Source: an uncultured Eubacteriales bacterium
GTDB lineage: Bacteria > Bacillota > Clostridia > Oscillospirales > Butyricicoccaceae
Assembly: GCA_910586105.1 (NCBI GenBank)
Contig: CAJUGU010000176.1
Location: 1-5,067, forward strand
Length of the DNA: 5,067 nucleotides
Reading direction: 5' to 3'
Shown: positions 1 to 5,067 of the stretch, one piece after another
How the letters are laid out: each line of letters starts with the position of its first letter
Position numbering within the stretch: the stretch's first letter is position 1
Made by a program: the position numbers and the translations under genes
Notes under the pieces: generated by a model
The model's database searches: none
Seen by the model: only the letters and a program-made list of their open reading frames with translations
Told to the model about the DNA's origin: nothing

Positions 1-20
1 CCATGGCGCCCGCCGCGCAG

Positions 21-58
21 GCGCGGGGTGTGGGGCAGCGCCCCACGGAGCCCCACGC
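21..58 (-). other. GC-rich hairpin directly after infB stop
   Basis: The transcript folds from the base right after the infB TAA. The outer arms 58-51 and 28-21 give eight pairs (one G-U), and the inner arms 46-40 and 36-30 give seven perfect pairs around a GCU loop. An asymmetric internal loop (50-47 against 29) separates them. No U-run follows in the visible sequence, so it is not a standard intrinsic terminator. It may protect the 3' end, act as a processing site, or be a copy of a dispersed palindromic element. The arms 13-18 and 21-26 can form a competing pairing. Confidence 0.65.
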
Positions 59-2536
59 TTAGGGGGCAATCTCCTCCATGACGAACGCCTCGAAGACGTC
101 GCCGTCCTTGATGTCGTTGAAGTTTTCAACGCCGCAGCCGCATTCGTAGCCAGAAGCGACTTCCTTCACGTCGTCCTTGAATCGACGCAGGGATGCAAGC
201 ATGCCCTCATGGATGACAACATTGTCACGCAGTACGCGCAGCTGCGCCGAGCGCTGGATCTTGCCGTCCTGCACATAGCAGCCCGCGATCGTGCCTACGC
301 CCGATACCCGGAAGGTCGTGCGTACCTCCGCATGGCCAAGTACGGTCTCCTTGAACTTCGGCGCGAGCATGCCCTTCATCGCCTGCTCCATTTCTTCAAT
401 GCAGTCGTAAATGATCCGGTACATCCGGATGTCAACGCCCTGGATCTGCGCCGATTCCGCCGCCGCCCGCTCCGGGCGCACATTGAAACCGACAATGATC
501 GCATGCGACGCGCTCGCCAGCATGACGTCCGATTCGTTGATCGCGCCAACCGCGCCATGAATCACTCGCACCCGTACCTCGTCGCAGGTCAGCTTTTCCA
601 AAGATGTCCGTACCGCCTCTACCGAGCCCTGTACGTCCGCCTTCACAATAATGCTCAGCTCCTTGATCTGCCCCTCCTGGATCGAATCGAACAGGTTGTC
701 GAGCGTGACCTTGTGGAACCGCTTGTTCCGCTCTTCCTTTTCCTTTTCCTTTTCCTTACGCTGCTCGACCAGCTCGCGCGCCATGCGCTCGTCGTCGACC
801 GCATAGAAGATGTCGCCCGCGCCCGGGACCTCCGCCAGGCCGATAATCTCCACCGGCACCGACGGCCCCGCCGTCTGGATCTTCTTGCCGTCGTCGTTCG
901 TCATTGCACGGACACGGCCGACCGCTGTGCCCGCGATCAGGACGTCGCCCGCATGCAGCGTACCATTCTGGATCAGTACCGTCGCCACCGGGCCGCGCCC
1001 CTTGTCGAGCTTCGCTTCGATGACCGTACCCTTCGCCTGACGGTTCGGGTTGGCGCGCAGCTCCTGCACTTCCGCCGTCAGCAGCACCATTTCCAGCAGG
1101 TTTTCAATGCCCTGCCCGTACTTCGCCGAGATTTGGCAGACGATCGTTTCGCCGCCCCATTCCTCCGGCACCAGCTCGTATTCCGTCAGCTGCTGCAGGA
1201 TGCGGTCCGGGTTCGCGCCCTCCTTGTCGATCTTGTTCACCGCCACGATGATCGGCACCTGCGCCGCCTTCGCATGGTTGATCGCCTCGATCGTCTGCGG
1301 CATGATGCCGTCGTCCGCCGCGACTACCAAAATCGCAATATCCGTTACCTGCGCCCCGCGCGCGCGCATGGAAGTAAACGCCGCATGCCCCGGGGTGTCC
1401 AGGAAGGTGATCGGCTTGTCGCCCACCTGCACCCGGTAAGCGCCGATGTGCTGCGTGATGCCGCCCGCTTCGCCTTCCGTGACCTTGGTCTTGCGGATCG
1501 CGTCCAGCAGCGAGGTCTTGCCATGGTCGACGTGACCCATGACCACAACGACCGGGTCGCGCGGCTGCAGATCGGCTTCTTTGTCCTCCGACTCGTCAAA
1601 CAACCGCTCCTCAATGGTGACATGCACCTCTTTTTCGACCTTCGCGCCCATTTCCTCCGCGACCAGCGCCGCGGTATCAAAGTCGACGCTCTCCGAGATC
1701 GACGCCATAACGCCCAGCTTCATCAGCTCTTTGATCACGTCCGCCGCCGTGCGCTTCAGCCGCTGCGCCAGCTCGCCGACGTTGATCTCGTCCGGGATCA
1801 TGACCTTGAGCTGTACCTTCTTCGCCGCCGCCATCTGCTGCTGCCGCTGGAGCCGGCGCATCTTCTCCTGCTCCTCGGCGCGGCGCTTGCTCGAAACCTG
1901 CTGCTTGCCGCGCTGCTCGCTCCGCTTGGTCAGCTTCTGCTTGCCGGCGCCCATCTTGTTCGCTTTCTCCGGGACAAGGGAGTCGATCCGCTCGTCATAC
2001 TTGGCAAGGTTCACGTCGCCGCTCCCGCGCGTATCGATCCGATGCACCTGCTTGACCTTGCTCGGACGCGGTGCGTCCGCCTGCTGCGGCTCCGTCTGCT
2101 TTGCGGCAGGCTGCTGGGCCTGCGGCTGTGCATGCTGCTTCGCGGCAGGCTGCTGTTGCTTTGCGGGCTGTTGCTTTGCGGGCTGCTGCTGTTTGCCGCC
2201 CTGTTGCTGCCGCCCTCTGCCGGAGCGCTCGCCGCGCGGCGCGTCCTTTTCCTTCTGGGGGCGGGCAGGCTGTTGCTGCTTCGCGGCTTTTTCCCGCTCC
2301 GCCGCCAGTTTCTTTTCCCGCTCCTCGAGCTGGTCGTGCAGTACCTGCTCGATATCGGCGATCTGGTTGCCCTGCGTCAGGACTTCAAAGATCACCGAAA
2401 GCTCGAGATCGTCCAGCACCTGCATGTGGTTCTTGGGCGTTTTGGTGTATTGGGTCAGGATATCGGCGATCTCCTTTGTGTTCCGATTGAAATCCTTTGC
2501 GACCTCATGGACCCTGTATTTGTTCTCTATCGCCAT
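59..2536 (-). CDS. infB: Translation initiation factor IF-2
   Basis: IF2 is the cytoplasmic GTPase that brings formyl-Met-tRNA to the 30S subunit and promotes 50S joining. The 825-residue protein looks complete. A first IF2 N-domain occupies about residues 1-55, a Gln/Lys/Pro/Ala linker about 70-160, a basic segment follows, and a second N-domain lies at about 244-295. The G domain (about 325-490) has every GTPase motif: GHVDHGKT at 334-341, GGITQHIGA at 358-366, DTPGH at 380-384, NKID at 434-437 and SAK at 470-472. Beta-barrel domain II (about 503-590), domain III (about 615-715) and the fMet-tRNA-binding C-domain (about 727-825, with SGVGTIAG and GYECG) follow. It is about 110 residues longer than B. 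subtilis IF2 (716), mostly through the linker. The ATG lies 6 nt after a perfect GGAGGTGA that contains the ylxQ stop codon. Identification is essentially certain. Confidence 0.98.
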   Translation of the reverse strand: MAIENKYRVHEVAKDFNRNTKEIADILTQYTKTPKNHMQVLDDLELSVIFEVLTQGNQIADIEQVLHDQLEEREKKLAAEREKAAKQQQPARPQKEKDAPRGERSGRGRQQQGGKQQQPAKQQPAKQQQPAAKQHAQPQAQQPAAKQTEPQQADAPRPSKVKQVHRIDTRGSGDVNLAKYDERIDSLVPEKANKMGAGKQKLTKRSEQRGKQQVSSKRRAEEQEKMRRLQRQQQMAAAKKVQLKVMIPDEINVGELAQRLKRTAADVIKELMKLGVMASISESVDFDTAALVAEEMGAKVEKEVHVTIEERLFDESEDKEADLQPRDPVVVVMGHVDHGKTSLLDAIRKTKVTEGEAGGITQHIGAYRVQVGDKPITFLDTPGHAAFTSMRARGAQVTDIAILVVAADDGIMPQTIEAINHAKAAQVPIIVAVNKIDKEGANPDRILQQLTEYELVPEEWGGETIVCQISAKYGQGIENLLEMVLLTAEVQELRANPNRQAKGTVIEAKLDKGRGPVATVLIQNGTLHAGDVLIAGTAVGRVRAMTNDDGKKIQTAGPSVPVEIIGLAEVPGAGDIFYAVDDERMARELVEQRKEKEKEKEERNKRFHKVTLDNLFDSIQEGQIKELSIIVKADVQGSVEAVRTSLEKLTCDEVRVRVIHGAVGAINESDVMLASASHAIIVGFNVRPERAAAESAQIQGVDIRMYRIIYDCIEEMEQAMKGMLAPKFKETVLGHAEVRTTFRVSGVGTIAGCYVQDGKIQRSAQLRVLRDNVVIHEGMLASLRRFKDDVKEVASGYECGCGVENFNDIKDGDVFEAFVMEEIAP
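734..757 (-). repeat. Hexanucleotide microsatellite in infB (KE repeat)
   Basis: Four perfect TTCCTT units (plus-strand reading) encode a KEKEKEKE run at residues 594-601, between domain II and domain III of IF2. The unit length is a multiple of three, so unit gain or loss would leave the frame intact. Confidence 0.85.
2072..2284 (-). repeat. Q/K/P/A low-complexity linker repeats in infB
   Basis: This stretch encodes about residues 85-155 of IF2, a linker rich in Gln, Lys, Pro and Ala. It includes a perfect 15-bp tandem pair (2152-2166 and 2167-2181) encoding PAKQQ twice, and several degenerate copies around it. A variable linker between the IF2 N-domains and the G domain is normal for the family; the glutamine-rich repeat composition is specific to this protein. 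Confidence 0.8.
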
Positions 2537-2542
2537 TGGCGC

Positions 2543-2550
2543 TCACCTCC
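2543..2550 (-). promoter_or_regulatory. infB ribosome-binding site overlapping the ylxQ stop codon
   Basis: The sequence GGAGGTGA on the minus strand is a full match to the anti-Shine-Dalgarno end of 16S rRNA, 6 nt before the infB ATG. Its last three bases are the TGA stop of ylxQ, and its GGAGG overlaps the final Arg codons. Ribosomes finishing ylxQ therefore terminate on the site used to start infB, which points to translational coupling or reinitiation. Confidence 0.9.
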
Positions 2551-3235
2551 GTAGTTTCCTTGGATGCTCTATCGCCGAAGTCCGCCCTCTGCGGGACCCG
2601 GTGTGTTTGTTATCAGCCAAAGGCTGGTTGTTGTCTTTTTGCCCCTTCGCCGCAGGACGCTTTGCGGAAAAGCGGCTGCTCCCGCCGGCGCGTTTGCGCG
2701 GCGCACTGGCTGCGGCGTTGCGCCGCGGCCCGGGCTTTGCCGGTCGGGAAGGCGCGTTCTCCGCCGCCTCGGCTGCGGTGTGTTTGCGCGGCCCGGGCTT
2801 TGCCGGTCGGGAAGGCGCGTTCTTCGCCGTTTCGTCTGCGGCGCGGTGCTTTTTCACGCCGCGCCGGGATTGCAGGCGCGTATGCCGTTCCCGCAGCGCG
2901 TCGGCGGCTTGCTGGAATGCGGGATCGAGCGCCGCCAGCTTTTCCGCCGCCTTTGCCGCGAAGCCGCTGTCGCTCACCGCGCACATCGCGCAGGACTTTC
3001 GCCCCAGCGCGCCGCCGAGCTCTTCTTTGGAGACCGGCAGCGTCAGCAGCGGCGCGCGCGCCTTTTCCGCTGTATACGCGGCCTGACGCGTGACTGCGGC
3101 GCCCGCGTCCTGCGCAAGGAACACCGCGCGGATCACGCCGTCCCGCGCCAGCTCGCGCACCGGCTCGTCTCCAGCCGCCAGCCGTCCCGCGCGCATTGCC
3201 AGCCCGAGCAGGCTGCATATGCCGTTATCCGTCAT
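2543..3235 (-). CDS. ylxQ: YlxQ, L7Ae-family RNA-binding protein with long basic tail
   Basis: YlxQ proteins are small relatives of ribosomal protein L7Ae/L30e, which bind kink-turn RNA; the cellular role of this branch is poorly defined. Residues 1-105 match the family: LLGLAMRAGRLAAG near the start, the strand VFLAQDAG at 38-45, LGGALGRK at 73-80, and VSDSGFAAKA at 87-96. Usual members are about 100 residues and end there. This one continues to 230 residues with a Lys/Arg/Pro/Ala-rich, probably disordered tail (about 32 K/R against 7 D/E in residues 117-230). The tail contains two 21-residue repeats with the shared core NAPSRPAKPGPR. The ATG overlaps the end of ylxR by 11 bp and follows GGAGGAGG at 6 nt spacing. 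The TGA stop forms part of the infB Shine-Dalgarno, so translation is probably coupled both ways. The family call is firm; the tail's function is unknown. Confidence 0.9.
   Translation of the reverse strand: MTDNGICSLLGLAMRAGRLAAGDEPVRELARDGVIRAVFLAQDAGAAVTRQAAYTAEKARAPLLTLPVSKEELGGALGRKSCAMCAVSDSGFAAKAAEKLAALDPAFQQAADALRERHTRLQSRRGVKKHRAADETAKNAPSRPAKPGPRKHTAAEAAENAPSRPAKPGPRRNAAASAPRKRAGGSSRFSAKRPAAKGQKDNNQPLADNKHTGSRRGRTSAIEHPRKLRR
2708..2833 (-). repeat. Tandem 63-bp coding duplication in ylxQ tail
   Basis: Two adjacent 63-bp units (2708-2770 and 2771-2833) share a perfectly identical 37-bp core, 2724-2760 and 2787-2823, with more scattered matches on both sides. The period is 21 codons, so the reading frame is kept, and each unit encodes the core NAPSRPAKPGPR. 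The near-identity at nucleotide level, including third positions, indicates a recent duplication or ongoing homogenisation. Confidence 0.9.
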
Positions 3236-3509
3236 GCTCCGCCTCCTCCAACTGCCGTTCCAGCGCGTCGTAGACCTCCGGCGGCGGCGCGCAGCCGAAA
3301 GCGCGTTCGAGCGCCCGGGACTTCCTTGCCTTTTTCAGGCATTCTGGCTTTCCGCACAGGTACGCCCCGCGTCCCGGCGCTTTGCCTTTGAAATCCAGTG
3401 AAATACCGCCGCCGTCGGGCGCGCGCACCACGCGGATCAATTCGCGTTTGGGCATCATTTCCCGGCAGCCGAGGCATTGCCGCATCGGGATCTTCCGTTG
3501 CTTCTGCAT
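3225..3509 (-). CDS. ylxR: YlxR / RnpM, RNase P modulator family protein
   Basis: YlxR (DUF448) is a small RNA-binding protein; the B. subtilis member, renamed RnpM, binds the RNase P RNA and modulates tRNA maturation. From the ATG at 3509 this copy has 94 residues, the usual size. It shows the family signature: the basic start RKIPMRQCLGC (Cys12, Cys15), the central GRGAYLC at 46-52, a fourth Cys at 57 in the CxxxxC pair, and the following Lys/Arg-rich helix ending in LERAF. An in-frame ATG at 3515 would add two residues (Met-Thr), but it sits only 1 nt from the GGGGGAG ribosome-binding site, whereas the 3509 ATG is spaced 7 nt. I therefore prefer 3509. The gene lies between nusA and ylxQ and overlaps ylxQ by 11 bp, as expected for this operon. 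The family is clear; activity on RNase P in this organism is inferred. Confidence 0.93.
   Translation of the reverse strand: MQKQRKIPMRQCLGCREMMPKRELIRVVRAPDGGGISLDFKGKAPGRGAYLCGKPECLKKARKSRALERAFGCAPPPEVYDALERQLEEAEHDG
3242..3249 (-). promoter_or_regulatory. ylxQ ribosome-binding site inside ylxR
   Basis: GGAGGAGG on the minus strand lies 6 nt before the ylxQ ATG and within the last codons of ylxR (encoding part of the QLEEAEHDG end). It supports the ATG at 3235 as the ylxQ start and the 11-bp overlap of the two genes. Confidence 0.85.
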
Positions 3510-3516
3510 CGTCATT

Positions 3517-3523
3517 CTCCCCC
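3517..3523 (-). promoter_or_regulatory. ylxR ribosome-binding site that decides the start
   Basis: GGGGGAG on the minus strand ends 1 nt before the ATG at 3515 and 7 nt before the ATG at 3509. A 1-nt spacing is too short for normal initiation, so the site favours the downstream ATG. The match is not a perfect GGAGG, so moderate strength is expected. Confidence 0.7.
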
Positions 3524-3546
3524 TTCGTGTTGCGTGGCGCCTTGTG

Positions 3547-3592
3547 GGCCTGCCGCTGTGTCAGCGGCGGGCCGACGGCTCCACGCGCCGTC
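3547..3592 (-). other. Two abutting hairpins in the nusA-ylxR gap
   Basis: In transcript order, hairpin A (3592-3574) has a perfect 6-bp stem and a 7-nt loop and begins 2 nt after the nusA stop codon. Hairpin B (3573-3547) follows with no spacer; it has a 7-bp apical stem, one mismatch, then 4 more pairs, and a 3-nt loop. No U-run follows, so termination is unlikely. The 85-nt gap is the only sizeable space between genes of the block, and the structure could be an RNA processing or stabilising element, or a binding site for a protein of the operon. Function is not shown by sequence. Confidence 0.55.
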
Positions 3593-3594
3593 CC

Positions 3595-4956
3595 TTACTC
3601 CATTGAAAGCGGATCCTCGGCCTGTTTCTCGTCAAACGGCTCTTCGTCCGCGTCCGGTTCCGCGTCGAACGGTTCCCCGTCCGATCCCTTGTCAAACGGC
3701 TCCTCGTCTGCGTCCGTTTCGACCGGACCCATGTCAAACGTCTCTTCGCCTGCATCCTGCTCCGTTTCAAACGCTTCCGGCTGCGGATCCGGTTCCGGTC
3801 CGGTTTCGGATCCTGCCGCAGGCTCCAACGCTGGCTCGGCCTCAGGCTCCGGGGCCTGCTGCTGGGAAGCGGGGGCGATATCGATCTTGCAGCCGGTCAG
3901 CTTTGCCGCGAGGCGGGCGTTCTGGCCCTCCTTACCGATGGCGAGGCTGAGCTGGTCGTCGGGGACGATCACGCGGCAGCTTTTGCCGTCCGGCTGAACG
4001 GAGGCGGAGATGACATCCGCCGGGGCGAGGGCTGCGGAAACGAATGCGGCGGTATCCTCCGACCATTTGATGATGTCGATCTTTTCACCGCCCAGCTCGT
4101 TGACGATATTGCCGACGCGCGCGCCGCGGGTACCGACGCATGCGCCGATGGGATCGACGTTTTCGTCGTTGGTTGCGACGGCGATCTTGGTACGGTTGCC
4201 CGCTTCGCGGGCGATGGACTTGACTTCAACGATGCCGTCGTGGATCTCAGGCACTTCGAGCTCGAACAGCCGTTTGACCAGTCCGGGGTGGGTGCGGGAG
4301 ATCATGACCTGCGGGCCGCGGGTACCTTTGCGGACTTCGATCACGTATACCTTGACGTGGTCGCCTTCGGAATACTGTTCGCCGTTGACCTGTTCGCCGG
4401 GGGTCAGGACGGCCTCGGTCTTTTCGCCCTGGGAGACCATTTCGAGGATGATGTTGCCCGAACGGGGATCGATACGGGACACGAGCGCGGGAAGGATCTC
4501 ATGCTCCTTGGACTCGAATTCGGAGAGCACCATACCGCGTTCGGCCTCGCGGATGCCCTGGATGATGACCTGTTTGGCGGTTTGGGCGGCGATGCGGCTG
4601 AAAGAGCGGGTCGGGACGTCGATGTCGATGATATCCCCGAGCATTGCGCCGGGCTTATATTCGCGCGCTTCTTCCAGGGAAAGCTCCTCGTAGGGCTCAT
4701 ACACGTCGTCGACGACGGTCTTGCGCACGAACATGCGTATGGTAAACTCCTCCCGATTGGGGACGACGTAGATGTTGTCGGTCATGCCGTCGTTTTCGCG
4801 CTTATAGGCGGTGATGAGCGCCTGCCCTACGCGATCGAGCATATAATCGACCGGGATGCTTTTTTTCGCTTCCAGATCTTCAAGGGCGAGGAAGAACTCC
4901 CGGTTCTCGAAAACACTCTTCGGAGCTTCCTTCTCCACCTTCTTTTTCCGTGCCAT
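3595..4956 (-). CDS. nusA: Transcription termination/antitermination protein NusA
   Basis: NusA binds RNA polymerase near the RNA exit channel, lengthens pauses and stimulates hairpin-dependent termination. The 453-residue product has all core domains: the polymerase-binding N-domain (about 17-143), an S1 domain (about 150-222), KH1 (about 225-300, GxxG loop GTRG at 275-278) and KH2 (about 302-362, GKEG at 341-344, followed by QNARLAAKLTG). Residues 361-453 form an acidic extension (33 D/E, 2 K) with four EEPFD-like motifs at 404-408, 418-422, 427-431 and 438-442. B. subtilis NusA is 371 residues and ends soon after KH2; E. coli has folded acidic repeats instead, and this tail does not resemble them. 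The ATG is preceded by AAGGAGTGA, with a rather long spacing (10-13 nt); an in-frame TGA upstream at 4977-4975 leaves no better start. It is the first gene of the visible block. Confidence 0.97.
   Translation of the reverse strand: MARKKKVEKEAPKSVFENREFFLALEDLEAKKSIPVDYMLDRVGQALITAYKRENDGMTDNIYVVPNREEFTIRMFVRKTVVDDVYEPYEELSLEEAREYKPGAMLGDIIDIDVPTRSFSRIAAQTAKQVIIQGIREAERGMVLSEFESKEHEILPALVSRIDPRSGNIILEMVSQGEKTEAVLTPGEQVNGEQYSEGDHVKVYVIEVRKGTRGPQVMISRTHPGLVKRLFELEVPEIHDGIVEVKSIAREAGNRTKIAVATNDENVDPIGACVGTRGARVGNIVNELGGEKIDIIKWSEDTAAFVSAALAPADVISASVQPDGKSCRVIVPDDQLSLAIGKEGQNARLAAKLTGCKIDIAPASQQQAPEPEAEPALEPAAGSETGPEPDPQPEAFETEQDAGEETFDMGPVETDADEEPFDKGSDGEPFDAEPDADEEPFDEKQAEDPLSME
3631..3760 (-). 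repeat. Degenerate repeats encoding EEPFD motifs in NusA tail
   Basis: The segments 3631-3660 and 3691-3720 are 30-bp copies differing at three positions, with a 60-bp period. More diverged copies start near 3664 and 3733. Each encodes an acidic motif of the form (E/G)E(P/T)FD. The pattern suggests the acidic tail grew by internal duplication in frame. Confidence 0.75.
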
Positions 4957-5021
4957 TTTTTGCGAATCACTCCTTCAATAAAAAAACCTGAATCCAAAGC
5001 TGATGTGGAGCGGCCTTGCGT

Positions 5022-5057
5022 GCTGCCCCGCGCCGGACGGCGTCCTGCGCGGACAGC
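5022..5057 (-). other. GC-rich hairpin upstream of nusA
   Basis: On the minus strand three stacked stems (GCUG/CAGC, CCGCGC/GCGCGG, GGAC/GUCC) enclose a GCC loop, for 14 pairs in 36 nt with small internal loops. It ends 65 nt before the nusA ATG. A T7 run occurs at 4986-4980, but 35 nt from the stem, too far for a normal intrinsic terminator. It could be a leader structure of nusA, a processing site between an upstream gene and nusA, or a dispersed palindrome. Confidence 0.6.
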
Positions 5058-5067
5058 GGCAGGGCTC

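Noticed and set aside
2..4. A minus-strand ATG at the left edge that might start the next gene (rbfA in many Firmicutes).
   Set aside because: Only one base follows it in the window and the preceding GGCGGG is a weak ribosome-binding site, so nothing can be supported.
209..2554. A 781-codon open frame on the plus strand, antisense to infB and reaching just beyond its start.
   Set aside because: Its translation is rich in Leu, Arg and His without family motifs, and infB on the other strand is unmistakable. Long antisense frames are expected in GC-rich genes because stop codons are rare.
2840..2865. An inverted repeat inside ylxQ (GGCGCG/CGCGCC arms with a further 3-bp stem and a 6-nt loop).
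   Set aside because: It lies wholly in Arg/Lys/Ala codons of a GC-rich tail, where such matches arise easily, and nothing in its position suggests function.
1539..3086. A 515-codon plus-strand frame spanning infB and ylxQ, with many Cys and Ser codons.
   Set aside because: It crosses two real genes on the opposite strand, has skewed low-complexity composition from the linker and tail repeats, and has no recognisable domain.
2613..3218. A 201-codon minus-strand frame overlapping ylxQ in another register.
   Set aside because: It is Arg/Ala/Gly-rich shadow coding; the ylxQ frame has the L7Ae signature, a good ribosome-binding site and the operon overlaps.
4957..5015. A sigma-A promoter in front of nusA on the minus strand.
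   Set aside because: The T-rich stretch gives no convincing TTGACA/TATAAT pair at 16-18 bp spacing.
4980..5057. Hairpin plus T7 run upstream of nusA as an intrinsic terminator.
   Set aside because: The T-run lies 35 nt beyond the stem, and the sequence directly before it offers only a 4-bp stem (TCCA/TGGA).
1..5067. CRISPR arrays, tRNA or rRNA genes, insertion sequences, attachment sites.
   Set aside because: None were seen; repeats present are coding tandem repeats or intergenic hairpins, and nearly all sequence is in four conserved genes.

Overview
The window holds one strand-coherent block of four genes, all read from right to left on the minus strand: nusA, ylxR (rnpM), ylxQ and infB. 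This is the conserved transcription-termination / translation-initiation gene order of Firmicutes. The two small genes ylxR and ylxQ between nusA and infB, combined with a visibly GC-rich sequence, suggest a high-GC member of the Clostridia, perhaps a gut Oscillospiraceae- or Christensenellaceae-like organism. That placement is an inference; no rRNA or other marker is present.

Layout, in transcription order. Positions 5067-4957 are noncoding and carry a strong GC-rich hairpin (5057-5022) and a T7 run. No recognisable end of rimP, the usual upstream neighbour, is visible. nusA (4956-3595) has the full N-terminal/S1/KH1/KH2 architecture plus a long acidic tail with four EEPFD-like motifs. An 85-nt gap follows, with two abutting hairpins and a possible pseudoknot. 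ylxR (3509-3225) overlaps ylxQ by 11 bp. ylxQ (3235-2543) is an L7Ae-type domain with an unusual basic tail of about 115 residues containing an internal 63-bp tandem duplication. The ylxQ stop codon lies inside the Shine-Dalgarno sequence of infB (2536-59), which encodes a complete 825-residue IF2. A 38-nt GC-rich hairpin begins directly after the infB stop codon.

The genes work together at the interface of transcription and translation. NusA rides on RNA polymerase and controls pausing and termination. YlxR is an RNA-binding protein that modulates RNase P in Bacillus subtilis. YlxQ is a likely kink-turn RNA-binding protein. IF2 delivers initiator tRNA to the ribosome. The overlaps and tight spacing from ylxR to infB imply translational coupling.

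I do not see a new defence, mobile or biosynthetic system here; the core genes are ordinary. What deserves a second look is accessory: repeat-built disordered extensions of opposite charge on NusA and YlxQ, and structured GC-rich intergenic elements, two of which look related to each other.
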